From positions 806,001 to 870,000 of the forward strand of contig JBPOFM010000001.1 of assembly GCA_051252455.1 (NCBI GenBank): a stretch of DNA of 64,000 nt, written 5' to 3'. The DNA comes from JBPOFM01 sp051252455 (GTDB lineage Bacteria > Bacteroidota > Bacteroidia > Flavobacteriales > Flavobacteriaceae). Below the pieces are notes generated by a model, which worked only from the letters and a program-made list of their open reading frames with translations, was not told where the DNA came from and made no database searches. Numbering within the stretch: the stretch's first letter is position 1; the number at the start of each line of letters is the position of its first letter. The translations under genes were made by a program, and so were the position numbers. This document shows, one piece after another, positions 33,513-42,547 of the stretch.

Positions 33513-36356
33513 TTATTTGATTTCCAAATTGGTTTTTTCGCTGCCAATCTGAATGGTATAAACACCTGCAGGAAGATATGCTTTCCCATTCTCCGCTGTT
33601 TTAATTTCGAGATTAGTGTTTTCTTTCAAGAAGGATTTTCTTCCAGTTTCTGAGATTGTCAAATCATAGCCTACAACATTAAAACCTTTATCAGCATTTA
33701 TTGAAATAGTTTGCAATTCTGAATTTTTTTCAGATAGAATTTTGATGGTTTGTTTTCCAGAACTATTTGCGTAAAACTGAAGTTCACTAGAAGGATCAAA
33801 GGATTTAGACCATGTACCAAATGATCTCCCCCAACGTTCTGAATGACGCATACTTTTAACCTTAAACAGCGTGATGGGATCCTTCATTTTTTCGGTAGTC
33901 ATGGATTGAAGATTTTCTATATTGGTTAAATAAATACTTCTTCCATGAGTTCCCAATAACAAATCATTTGCTTCAGTTTGAATCGCAATATCATGAACAG
34001 CAACATTTGGCAAGCCTCTGCCAAAAGCTTCCCATGAATTCCCTTGATTGAAAGATACATAAGCGCCATTATCGGTTCCTACAAACAATAAATTTTCATT
34101 TTTTGAATCTTCACGAAGGACATTGACAGGCGACGTAGGAATGTTATTTCCGAGAGATGTCCAAGATTGTCCGTAATCGTTACTCATAAAGATGTACACG
34201 GAAAAATCATCCCAACGATACCCGTTCAGCGTAACATAGATGCGTTCTTTTTTATGTTTTGAAGCAACTAGCCTTGAAACCCATAAATCCTTTGGTAGGG
34301 TGGATGAAATATTTGTCCAGCTGCCACCAGCATCTTTCGTGACATACACTAAACCGTCATCACTTCCAGTATAAATCAATCCGAACTGAAAAGGAGATTC
34401 ACTGATTGCCGTTAAAGTACCATAGGCGACGTTTCCCTTTTTGCCTCCATTGGTTAAATCATTGCTTATGGCTGTGAAATCTGTACCCTGATTCATGGAA
34501 CGCATCAATTTGTTGCCTCCTAAATACAAGATATCTTGATTGTGAGGTGACAATAAAATAGGCGTCTGCCAGCTGAAGCGATATGGATTTTCGCCCAATT
34601 CATGTTTAGGTTGAATGTAGATTGTTTGATCTTTCTCTCGGTCAATTCTGAAATAATTCCCAAATTGAAAGCCGGTGTACACGATGTTTGAGTTTCTGCT
34701 ATCTATTTGCACTTGCATCCCATCTCCACCCATGATACTTTTCCATGGGTACTGACCGCTTTGATGCCAACTCTCATCTTGTCTTGCATTGTGAGCACCA
34801 AACCAAACCCCATTGTCTTGCAGACCACCATAGACATTATAAGGCTTTTCGTTATCTACATTGATGGCGTAAAATTGTCCAACTGAAGGTGAATTGTTCT
34901 TAATCCAGTTTTCTCCATCATCATAAGTGATATTCACACCACCATCATTCCCATCAATCAAATGTTTTGGATTTTTTGGATTGATCCAAAGCGCATGATG
35001 ATCTGCATGAACATTGCCAGCATCAATAGAAGTAAATGTTTTGCCGCCATCTTTGGATTTGACAATAGGAACACCATATGTATAAACATGATTAACATTT
35101 TCTGGAGACACATAAATATGTCCAAAATAATAACCATAACTATAGTAAAGATCATCTAAATAACCGTCGTGTGTTTTATTCCATGTATTGCCACCATCTA
35201 TGCTTTTGTAAATCTCTGCACCTATAACTGGTGTATCAAAAAGTATGGAGTTTGCGTCATCCAAATAGTTTGACAGGTCTGCAGGCTGCACATTTCCATC
35301 TTTTATCATCTGTTTGATATTTTCAGCTTTGTATTTTTCTTGAAACCCATTCGTCTTAAGATAATTATTTAACTTGTTGTTGTCAAGGTTTAAAAATGTT
35401 TCAGTGGACATCGTTTTAAAATCATCTTTCACCAGTGCATCAGATGTCCCTTCTTGAGATTCTTCAGATCTTCTGAATTGATTGTCATGTATAGCATAAA
35501 TAGTGTCGTCATTAAATAGTGCAAACCCAATTCTACCTACGCCTTTGCCAGTAGGGAAACCACTATTTTCAATTGACATTTTGGTCCAAGTGTGTCCGGC
35601 ATCAAAACTTTTGTAGATGGCAGAACTACTTCCACTACCATCAAAATTCCATGCTTTTCTGTCTTTAGTCCATGAAGAAGCAAACATGATGCTATGATTA
35701 TTGGGGGATTGCTGAAGATCAATAATGCCAGTCATATCATCTACAAAAAGTGTTTGAATCCAATGTTTGCCGCCATCTGTAGTTTTGTAGATACCTCGTT
35801 GACTGTTTGGAGAATATAAATGACCTGTTACACCAACAGTAACTTCATCTGGATTGTTGGGATTGATTAAAATTCGCCCGATATGATGTGAATCTTTTAG
35901 CCCAACGTTTTCCCATGTCTTGCCGTTATCATTGGATTTTAAAATCCCAATACCAGCATAGCTTGATCGTGATGCATTGTTTTCACCAGTGCCAACCCAA
36001 ATCGTTTGTGTTTTCCAATCAACAGCTATGTCGCCAACATTCTGTGTGTTTGAAGAATCGAGTATTGGCGTAAATGTTGTTCCATTGTTGGTGGTATGCC
36101 ACAGCCCTCCAGATGCATAAGCGACATAAAATTCAATTGGATTCTCTGGATTCACAGCAAGGTCCGTTACACGACCACTCATAACTGTTGGTCCAATGGT
36201 TTCGAAAGCTATGTTTTTTACCAAAGAATTTTTAGTCATTTCCTCCTTTTGCTGTAGTGCTTTTTCAACAACAGTTGCAGAGGTTGACGGTTGTTGGCTG
36301 AAAGCAAAAACTGTACACACATAAAAAATAGAAAAAATATATTTGGATATATTCAT
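33513..36356 (-). CDS. Large exported BNR-repeat (sortilin/VPS10-like) beta-propeller protein
   Basis: The 947-residue protein has a signal peptide ending FAFSQ. It carries at least eight BNR (Asp-box) repeats of the form S-x-D-x-G-x-T-W, for example KSNDNGKTW, KTTDGGKHW, KSFDAGHTW, KSIDGGNTW, KSKDGGKTF and MSNDYGQSW. These mark a VPS10/sialidase-type propeller. A helical insertion without repeats interrupts it at about residues 310-375. The C-terminal 130 residues are beta-rich and end in GVYTIQIGSEK. This recalls a type IX sorting domain but lacks its usual conserved ending. The family is common in Bacteroidota, often labelled as a glycosyl hydrolase without evidence of activity. Its function is unknown. 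Confidence 0.8.
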   Translation of the reverse strand: MNISKYIFSIFYVCTVFAFSQQPSTSATVVEKALQQKEEMTKNSLVKNIAFETIGPTVMSGRVTDLAVNPENPIEFYVAYASGGLWHTTNNGTTFTPILDSSNTQNVGDIAVDWKTQTIWVGTGENNASRSSYAGIGILKSNDNGKTWENVGLKDSHHIGRILINPNNPDEVTVGVTGHLYSPNSQRGIYKTTDGGKHWIQTLFVDDMTGIIDLQQSPNNHSIMFASSWTKDRKAWNFDGSGSSSAIYKSFDAGHTWTKMSIENSGFPTGKGVGRIGFALFNDDTIYAIHDNQFRRSEESQEGTSDALVKDDFKTMSTETFLNLDNNKLNNYLKTNGFQEKYKAENIKQMIKDGNVQPADLSNYLDDANSILFDTPVIGAEIYKSIDGGNTWNKTHDGYLDDLYYSYGYYFGHIYVSPENVNHVYTYGVPIVKSKDGGKTFTSIDAGNVHADHHALWINPKNPKHLIDGNDGGVNITYDDGENWIKNNSPSVGQFYAINVDNEKPYNVYGGLQDNGVWFGAHNARQDESWHQSGQYPWKSIMGGDGMQVQIDSRNSNIVYTGFQFGNYFRIDREKDQTIYIQPKHELGENPYRFSWQTPILLSPHNQDILYLGGNKLMRSMNQGTDFTAISNDLTNGGKKGNVAYGTLTAISESPFQFGLIYTGSDDGLVYVTKDAGGSWTNISSTLPKDLWVSRLVASKHKKERIYVTLNGYRWDDFSVYIFMSNDYGQSWTSLGNNIPTSPVNVLREDSKNENLLFVGTDNGAYVSFNQGNSWEAFGRGLPNVAVHDIAIQTEANDLLLGTHGRSIYLTNIENLQSMTTEKMKDPITLFKVKSMRHSERWGRSFGTWSKSFDPSSELQFYANSSGKQTIKILSEKNSELQTISINADKGFNVVGYDLTISETGRKSFLKENTNLEIKTAENGKAYLPAGVYTIQIGSEKTNLEIK

Positions 36357-36433
36357 AAGAGTAGAATTTTTTGCTTTTTGAAAATTAATGATAAAGTCGT
36401 AAGCAGCAAAATTTTAATATTGATGTTTGCTAA

Positions 36434-36466
36434 AAATGCAAAAAGCACTCATGTTGAGTGCTTTTT
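36434..36466 (-). terminator. Rho-independent terminator of the secreted metalloprotease gene
   Basis: Arms AAAAAGCACTCA (36440-36451) and TGAGTGCTTTTT (36455-36466) enclose a TGT loop. On the minus strand a T-rich run follows. It lies 25 bp past the stop. Confidence 0.82.
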
Positions 36467-36490
36467 TAATCCGTATGAGATAAGACAAAA

Positions 36491-38257
36491 TTAATCAATA
36501 ATCATTTTCTTGGTCAATGTTTTGCCTTCTAAATCAATATTGATTATGTATACACCAGTAGACAAATTGCTTGTGTCTATCGTCAGTAAGCTTTGTGCTT
36601 CCTTTAAAGTAGATTGTTTTACCAATCGACCAGTAGCGTCATACACTTCAATTTTTTCGATTGAGGAATGGTAAATGTTTTTGATAAAGATTTCGTTTTT
36701 AGCTGGGTTTGGATAAATAGAGATATAATTAGAAAGATCATTGTCGTCAATCCCCAAAGAACAACTATGAGGGGTCATTAATCCACGTCCACAAACTTGA
36801 TTTGTTGTGCTTCTAGTTTGCACATCGTTGCCACCAAGGATGTCATTGGCTGATAGATTACGATTAACTGAACCTGGACCTATCGCATAATGCATGATAG
36901 CCGTATTATTGATAACATGTGCCAATTGATGTCCATGACCGAGCTCATGCACTGCAACTGTTTCAAAATCATATTGAGAGTTGGTAGGGTTTGCTTCTCC
37001 AAACTGCCAGTTTGTTGTATCATTAAATACAATATCTAATTCAGAGATGTACCATTCTACATCGTTACCATTTGAACAACCACTAAAATAAGAGGTATTT
37101 CTTCCAAGTGTACCATTTGGCAATTCAGAACCACTGTCAAATCTAATAATATTAGTGTTGTCTAAAGCTATAGTGTTAACTGTAGAAAAAGTCGGAGCGA
37201 TATCCCAATTGATTCCCGTTTCACAGCGCCAAGTATCGAAGGCTCTGGTAAAAGATTGGTTAGCTTGTGTGTTTAAGAAAAATGTGACACTCATTGACCA
37301 CAGATACCCGCCATCGCCATTATCATCGACGTGTTGTGTGGGATATGAAATATCATTAGAGGTAACATTAATTTCAGAGTAAGGAATTTGAATAGAAGAC
37401 GTTGAATTGACAAATGGTCCAATCGCGCTTACAACTCTTACAATACCTGTTCCAGCCCTGCTAGGTACTTCCACTAAAATTTGCGTATCTGACCAGCTCA
37501 CGATTTGTGAGTCAAAAGCTGTATAAAAACTTGTGCCTCCACTGTTAGCATCGCGAAACAAAACGGAGCCAACATTACTTCCAAACCCGTTGCCATTTAT
37601 TGTCAAAACGGATCCTGTGCCCCCTGTAATAGTTTCAGGGCTAAAACTGTTTATAGCGATGCCGCCACGTCCTAAAACAAATTGATTGCTGTAACTGTCA
37701 ATGTCAAAAGGTGAAATTTGCACCACATTAGATTCAGATAGCGAGGTGATGTTTGAATAAAATTGCTGACTTATACCGGGAATTGTAACATATGGGTTCG
37801 ATACGCTGTTTTCAAAGACATCATATTTATAAAATCCTTGAACTGCGCTATAAGCCTCATATCTGCTAGCTTCCGTTGAGGTTCCTGTTAATAATTGGAT
37901 GTTAGAGTCATATAACATGAAAACACCTATGTCACCTTTGTTTACGTCTAAACTTAAGGTTGTAATCTGTGCGTTCATGCCAACAACGCCGCCTTCTGAT
38001 ATTATTTCAATAGTAGAAGCTGCTTGTCCTTTAAATGATTTATATACTTCTATCGTATTGACTGTATATATATTTTGGCGATTGAGGTCCCAAAATGAAT
38101 TTTTTGAAATAACTTTACCTTCAACAATTTTAGAAGAATTCGCAACTTGATCATTCAAGGAGACTTCAAACATCATTTCTTGTGCAGTGGCAGAAAAACC
38201 AATACACAACAGGATAAAGCTTAATAAAACACGATTTTTAATTGTAATTTTTTGCAT
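36491..38257 (-). CDS. Type IX secreted metalloprotease with IPT/TIG domain
   Basis: The 588-residue protein has a signal peptide (ending SATAQ), an unassigned N-terminal region, and an IPT/TIG immunoglobulin-like domain (about 205-300, GTGSVLTINGNGFGSNVGSV). A zinc protease domain follows, with HELGHGHQLAH (HExxHxxxxxH, metzincin-like but with Gln in place of the usual Gly), then a type A sorting domain at about 515-588. The sorting domain starts YPNPAKNEIFI, continues VYDATGRLVKQ and ends in a Lys-Lys-rich stretch. It is exported by the type IX system and probably cleaved at, or attached to, the cell surface. The substrate is unknown. Confidence 0.88.
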   Translation of the reverse strand: MQKITIKNRVLLSFILLCIGFSATAQEMMFEVSLNDQVANSSKIVEGKVISKNSFWDLNRQNIYTVNTIEVYKSFKGQAASTIEIISEGGVVGMNAQITTLSLDVNKGDIGVFMLYDSNIQLLTGTSTEASRYEAYSAVQGFYKYDVFENSVSNPYVTIPGISQQFYSNITSLSESNVVQISPFDIDSYSNQFVLGRGGIAINSFSPETITGGTGSVLTINGNGFGSNVGSVLFRDANSGGTSFYTAFDSQIVSWSDTQILVEVPSRAGTGIVRVVSAIGPFVNSTSSIQIPYSEINVTSNDISYPTQHVDDNGDGGYLWSMSVTFFLNTQANQSFTRAFDTWRCETGINWDIAPTFSTVNTIALDNTNIIRFDSGSELPNGTLGRNTSYFSGCSNGNDVEWYISELDIVFNDTTNWQFGEANPTNSQYDFETVAVHELGHGHQLAHVINNTAIMHYAIGPGSVNRNLSANDILGGNDVQTRSTTNQVCGRGLMTPHSCSLGIDDNDLSNYISIYPNPAKNEIFIKNIYHSSIEKIEVYDATGRLVKQSTLKEAQSLLTIDTSNLSTGVYIINIDLEGKTLTKKMIID

Positions 38258-38412
38258 TGTATAGAATTAGGATTAAAAAAATAAAATAAGGTCGGAAGAT
38301 AAGCAAATAATGATAAGTTTTGCAAACTATCGGGACTTCTGACTTACATAGAACGTTAATTGACGTGAAATTAGTGTCTCTAATTATTAAAATCTGCTTA
38401 TAAATATTCATT

Positions 38413-38420
38413 TATCTTTG
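38413..38420 (+). promoter_or_regulatory. Possible -7 element of the aminopeptidase P gene
   Basis: TATCTTTG fits TAnnTTTG, 30 nt before the ATG. The -33 element is not clear. Confidence 0.45.
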
Positions 38421-38450
38421 AAAAATGATACAAAATAAAAATCAGTAAGA

Positions 38451-39743
38451 ATGAAATACCATCAAATTGACAGTAAATTATTTATTAAAAACCGTAAAAA
38501 CTTTAAGGCCAAAATGAAACCTAGTAGTTTGGCGGTTTTCAACAGTAACGATATTTATCCAATTAGCGCAGACAGTACGATGCCATTCCAGCAACATCGC
38601 GATATTTTTTATTTAAGCGGTGTCGATCAAGAAGAAAGTATTCTGGTTTTATTCCCAGATTGTCCTAAAGAGAAGCATCGTGAAATTCTATTTTTGAAAG
38701 AAACGAATGACCATATTGCCGTTTGGGAAGGTGAAAAACTTACCAAAGAAGCAGCTTTTGAAACCAGCGGTATTAAAACTGTGTACTGGTTAAAGGAAAT
38801 GGAAAAGGTGATGTTCGAATTGATGACCCAATGTGATATCATCTACATCAATACCAATGAACATTATCGTGCAAATGTAGAAACAGAAACTCGTGAAGAC
38901 CGTTTTACAAAATGGCTGAAAGACAGATTTCCTGCGCATTCAGTAGCAAAAAGCAATCCAATTTTACAGCGTTTACGTTCTGTGAAGGATAAAATTGAAA
39001 TCGACTTGATGCAACAGGCCTGCGATATCACCGAAAAAGGATTCAGACGATTATTAAAATTCGTGAGACCAAATGTTTGGGAATATGAGATAGAAGCTGA
39101 ATTAATGCATGAGTTTCTTCGCAACCGCTCTAAAGGCTTTGCTTATACGCCAATTGTGGCCTCTGGTAACAGCGCAAATGTGCTGCACTATGTTGAAAAT
39201 AATCAGCAATGCAAAAAAGGCGATCTAATTTTGCTTGATGTTGGAGCGGAATATGCAAATTATGCGAGTGATATGACAAGAACCATTCCAGTTGCTGGAA
39301 CGTTTACAAAACGACAGAAAGAGGTTTACAATGCGGTGAACCGTGTTAAGAATGACGCAACTAAAATGCTCGTTCCAGGAACGAATTGGGCAGCTTACCA
39401 CGAAGAGGTTGGAAAATTAATGACTTCGGAACTTTTGGGATTGAAATTACTCGACAAGGCTGATGTTAAGAACGAAAACAAGGATTGGCCAGCATACAAA
39501 AAGTATTTTATGCATGGCACTTCGCACAATATCGGTTTGGATACTCACGATTATGGAATTTTAACCGAACCGATGGAAGCGAATATGGTTTTTACCGTTG
39601 AACCCGGTATTTATATTCCAGCGGAAGGATTTGGAATTCGTTTAGAGGATGATGTGGTCATTCAAAAGAAAGGCGAGCCGTTTAATTTGATGCGAAATAT
39701 TCCAATTGAAGCGGATGAGATTGAAGATTTGATGAATTCTTAA
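38451..39743 (+). CDS. pepP: Xaa-Pro aminopeptidase P (M24 family)
   Basis: The 430-residue enzyme removes the first residue from peptides with proline at position two. It has the N-terminal creatinase-like domain (1-165) and the pita-bread domain with the five metal ligands: Asp in LLDVGAEYANYASDMTRT (two), His in HGTSHNIGLDTHD, Glu in VFTVEPGIYIP and Glu in GIRLEDDVVI. No signal peptide is present, so it is cytosolic. It is a single-gene unit facing brnQ, with which it shares a terminator hairpin. Confidence 0.94.
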   Translation: MKYHQIDSKLFIKNRKNFKAKMKPSSLAVFNSNDIYPISADSTMPFQQHRDIFYLSGVDQEESILVLFPDCPKEKHREILFLKETNDHIAVWEGEKLTKEAAFETSGIKTVYWLKEMEKVMFELMTQCDIIYINTNEHYRANVETETREDRFTKWLKDRFPAHSVAKSNPILQRLRSVKDKIEIDLMQQACDITEKGFRRLLKFVRPNVWEYEIEAELMHEFLRNRSKGFAYTPIVASGNSANVLHYVENNQQCKKGDLILLDVGAEYANYASDMTRTIPVAGTFTKRQKEVYNAVNRVKNDATKMLVPGTNWAAYHEEVGKLMTSELLGLKLLDKADVKNENKDWPAYKKYFMHGTSHNIGLDTHDYGILTEPMEANMVFTVEPGIYIPAEGFGIRLEDDVVIQKKGEPFNLMRNIPIEADEIEDLMNS

Positions 39744-39765
39744 ATGATTCAGTTATATGATTGTG

Positions 39766-39798
39766 AAGTCTGAAAATTAATTTTTTCAGACTTTTTTG
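39766..39798 (+). terminator. Terminator hairpin between pepP and brnQ
   Basis: Arms AAGTCTGAAAA (39766-39776) and TTTTCAGACTT (39783-39793) close a 6-nt loop and are followed by T residues. The hairpin overlaps the stop codon of the convergent brnQ. Confidence 0.75.
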
Positions 39799-41057
39799 GT
39801 TACGAAAACATTGAGGAAAACAAAGGTGAGCAGAGCTGGCAGCACCCAACCCAGGCTATGATTGGACAAAGGAATGACATCGATGACATTTTGTATATTT
39901 TCTATAGGAATGACAAATTTTAAAAAGTCTGGAATACTAAATATAAATGTAACCAAAACCACAGACCTAAATATAGTTGGCGTTGCAAATCGGTCTGGAA
40001 ACACGTTCAGAATTATTAAAATTATGGTTATTGGATATATAAACATTAATACAGGTAAGGCAATATCTATGATAAAACCAACATTATAACTGCCGACCAA
40101 AACCCCAAAAGCACAACTCACAACTGCTGTGATTGTGTATGCTAAATGGCTATTTTTAAATAATCCTTTAAAATAGTCTGATGTACCAGTGATGATCCCA
40201 ACAGCAGTTGTAAAACACGCCAAAGCAATCAAAACACTTAAAAAAGTAGTTCCTAAACTGCCTAATGTTTGAGCGGTTAATCCAATTAAAACTTCCGATC
40301 TTGTGGCATTAATATCAAAACTGCCGTTGTAAAGAGACCCGATCAGTATTAAACCTGCATAAATGACAAATAGACCAAAACCAGCAACAAATCCTGATTT
40401 TTTAATAAGTGTTTTTTTATCCTCAAAGGATAGGTCGGATTTATAATTCAGCGATATGACTAGAACGGCACCAACAACTATAGCTCCAATAGCGTCAAAA
40501 GTTTGGTAACCTTCTAGAATACCATTCACCAAAGGTGCGTCAAAATGGGAAGAGCTTACTATTTCTGGGGCATTCATAATGCCAATACTAATTATGGCCA
40601 GTAGGATAATGATTATGATTGGGGTTAAAAATTTACCCAAAACATCCAGTATTTTCGCTCGATTCATTACAAAAATAAAAACGAGTCCGAAATAGATGCT
40701 GCTTGTTAATAACGGGTTTGTTCCAAAAAAAGGAGCTATGGCCATCTCATGAGTAACTGAAGCCGTTCGGGGAGCAGGCAATGCGATACAAATAACGTAA
40801 ACGATCAAACAATACATTAAGCTGAAGAGTGGGGATACTTTTTTAGCGAAATCGTACATCGTGCCTTGCAATTTTGCATGTGCCAATATGCCCAAAAGAG
40901 GAATAATTACAGCTGTAATTACAAAGCCAACTGCGACCAAAAACCAAGTGGTTCCTGCCTGAAAACCTAAAAATGGAGGAAGAATCAAATTGCCTGCACC
41001 GAAAAACATTGAAAACAGGGCAAAACCCGTAATGAAAATTTGTTTTTTATTATCCAT
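39786..41057 (-). CDS. brnQ: Branched-chain amino acid transport system II carrier protein (LIVCS family)
   Basis: The 423-residue protein has twelve hydrophobic segments. It begins MDNKKQIFITGFALFSMFFG followed by AGNLILPPFLGFQAG, the conserved start of BrnQ/LivJ-type cation symporters for Leu, Ile and Val. ALPAPRTASVTHEMAI and the FDAIGAIVVGAVLV helix (equivalent to the LDA-x-A segment of the family) follow. It imports branched-chain amino acids with Na+ or H+. It is a single gene, divergent from the alpha/beta hydrolase. Confidence 0.93.
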   Translation of the reverse strand: MDNKKQIFITGFALFSMFFGAGNLILPPFLGFQAGTTWFLVAVGFVITAVIIPLLGILAHAKLQGTMYDFAKKVSPLFSLMYCLIVYVICIALPAPRTASVTHEMAIAPFFGTNPLLTSSIYFGLVFIFVMNRAKILDVLGKFLTPIIIIILLAIISIGIMNAPEIVSSSHFDAPLVNGILEGYQTFDAIGAIVVGAVLVISLNYKSDLSFEDKKTLIKKSGFVAGFGLFVIYAGLILIGSLYNGSFDINATRSEVLIGLTAQTLGSLGTTFLSVLIALACFTTAVGIITGTSDYFKGLFKNSHLAYTITAVVSCAFGVLVGSYNVGFIIDIALPVLMFIYPITIILIILNVFPDRFATPTIFRSVVLVTFIFSIPDFLKFVIPIENIQNVIDVIPLSNHSLGWVLPALLTFVFLNVFVTKKV

Positions 41058-41112
41058 CTATAACTTTAAGGCATTATCTATCAACTGCCAATGCAAACTC
41101 AAGACTAAACTA

Positions 41113-41120
41113 TATCTTTG
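41113..41120 (+). promoter_or_regulatory. Possible -7 element of the alpha/beta hydrolase gene
   Basis: TATCTTTG fits TAnnTTTG, 18 nt before the chosen ATG (41139). It overlaps an upstream in-frame TTG (41118), which argues against that TTG being the start. Confidence 0.45.
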
Positions 41121-41138
41121 CCGAATATAGTGGAAATT

Positions 41139-41915
41139 ATGATTTTAGAACACAAAGGTACTTCGATTTTTTATTCGGATATGGGTCATGGAGATGTTAC
41201 GGTTTTGTTACATGGATTTTTGGAAAACTCTAAAATGTGGAAAAATCTGACACCAAAATTATCAGAATCAAATCGAATTATTTCGATGGATTTACTTGGT
41301 CACGGTGAAACGGGAAGCTTGGGTTATGTGCATACGATGGAGATGATGGCTGAAGCAGTTGCGGCTATTATTGATCACCTGAAGTTAGAAAAAATCACTC
41401 TAATTGGGCACTCTATGGGTGGATATGTTGCCCTGGCTTACGCAGAAGCATATCCGGCTAAAATAAATGGTATATGCTTAATGAACTCAACCGCACAAGC
41501 AGATTCGTACGAGCGTAAAATTAATAGGGACAGGGCTATTTTGGCTGTTAAGCAAAACTCTAAAGCGTTTATTGGCATGTCGGTGTCCAATTTATTTGCT
41601 TCTGAAAATAGAGATAGACTGATCGACGAAATTTCAGAAGTAAAAAAAGAGGCTCTAAAAATGCCGTTACAAGGCATCATTGCAGCATTGGAAGGTATGA
41701 AAATCAGAAAAGACCGCACAAATGTACTACAACGATATGATGTGAAAAAGATGATGATTGTTGGAAGAAGGGATCCTGTATTGGATTTTGATGCCCTTAT
41801 GAATCAAACGAAGGATATGGATGTCGAAATTGTAGAATTTCAGGATGGACACATGAGTCATATAGAAAATATATATGAATTAACCTACAATTTATTACGC
41901 TTCATCGAAAAATAA
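41139..41915 (+). CDS. Alpha/beta-fold hydrolase
   Basis: The protein of about 258 residues shows the oxyanion HGFLENSKMW, the nucleophile elbow GHSMGGYVALAYAE (Ser), the acid GRRDPVLDFD (Asp) and the base DGHMSHIE (His), a complete triad. It resembles small esterases/MenH-like hydrolases; the substrate is unknown. The frame extends seven codons upstream to a TTG, but the ATG at 41139 (MILEHKG) matches the family start and clears the -7 box. Confidence 0.88.
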   Translation: MILEHKGTSIFYSDMGHGDVTVLLHGFLENSKMWKNLTPKLSESNRIISMDLLGHGETGSLGYVHTMEMMAEAVAAIIDHLKLEKITLIGHSMGGYVALAYAEAYPAKINGICLMNSTAQADSYERKINRDRAILAVKQNSKAFIGMSVSNLFASENRDRLIDEISEVKKEALKMPLQGIIAALEGMKIRKDRTNVLQRYDVKKMMIVGRRDPVLDFDALMNQTKDMDVEIVEFQDGHMSHIENIYELTYNLLRFIEK

Positions 41916-41936
41916 TACTCTTTGGCGTATTATTTT
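41909..41936 (+). terminator. AT-rich terminator hairpin after the alpha/beta hydrolase gene
   Basis: Arms AAAATAATAC (41909-41918) and GTATTATTTT (41927-41936) overlap the stop codon and are followed by T-rich sequence. Confidence 0.55.
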
Positions 41937-41975
41937 ATTTATTTTGTTAGTTTTGAGTCTATTAACTAATCAACC

Positions 41976-42260
41976 ATGAATAAAAACATCACAACTTCCG
42001 CCCCAATGAAGCTATATTGCAGTCTGTTCGGACATAAATATGAAGTTTCAAAAAAAGTAACATCACACGTAAAAGAGTATACGTGTAAATGTTGTAAACG
42101 ACAATTGACCACAAATGGCAATGGTAATCTGACCGAATTGACACCAAAGTTTCAAGAGATCAATGTCATATTAGAGGATATCTATACGCGAAGAAGACTT
42201 CGTTTAAGGGCTAAAGACTACACGTCGTCAATATATTTGGGCAACGCCGTGGGCTATTAA
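41976..42260 (+). CDS. Small Cys/His protein, zinc-ribbon-like (paralog 1)
   Basis: This 94-residue protein is not recognised with certainty. It has LYCSLFGHKYEVSKKVTSHV, then EYTCKCCKRQLTTNGNG, giving Cys and His spaced as in a zinc ribbon (C, GH, H, CxCC), and a basic C-terminal helix rich in Arg. It resembles small phage- and plasmid-type DUF1660-like proteins, but that is a weak match. The next gene is a clear paralog. An internal ATG (42006, MKLYC) aligns with the start of the paralog and may be the true start. Confidence 0.6.
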   Translation: MNKNITTSAPMKLYCSLFGHKYEVSKKVTSHVKEYTCKCCKRQLTTNGNGNLTELTPKFQEINVILEDIYTRRRLRLRAKDYTSSIYLGNAVGY

Positions 42261-42313
42261 TTGGTTTAGTTATATTTAGAGTCCTCTAGATAATAACTAA
42301 AATTAACAGCATC

Positions 42314-42547
42314 GTGAAAAAGATCTATTGTCATGTATTTGGACATCAACCTGTGATTTCCAAAAAAGTAACATTGCATGTCAATGAATTCCAGTACAGC
42401 AAATGCAAATTTCAAATGACGACTAACAGCAAGGGCGAATTAACCCCTTTAACTCCAAATTATAAAGAAATCAACGCTGTTCTTGAGCGTATTCACCAAA
42501 GACGACAATCGAAAAAATTGGAAGGCTTGCTCATTTTTAAATATTAA
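42314..42547 (+). CDS. Small Cys/His protein, degenerate paralog 2
   Basis: The 77-residue product starts at GTG and follows the same plan as its neighbour at 41976: IYCHVFGHQPVISKKVTLHV, then EFQYSKCKFQMTTNSKGELTPLTPNYKEINAVLE. About half the residues match. The CxCC cluster is reduced to a single Cys (YSKC), so a ribbon could hardly bind zinc in the same way. Its last 11 bp overlap the 3' end of thiL on the other strand. It may be a decaying duplicate or may have taken another role. Confidence 0.5.
   Translation: MKKIYCHVFGHQPVISKKVTLHVNEFQYSKCKFQMTTNSKGELTPLTPNYKEINAVLERIHQRRQSKKLEGLLIFKY

Noticed and set aside
36491..38257. Classical matrixin with HExxHxxGxxH
   Set aside because: The motif reads HELGHGHQLAH, with Gln where the Gly is expected, so only the looser HExxHxxxxxH class is claimed.
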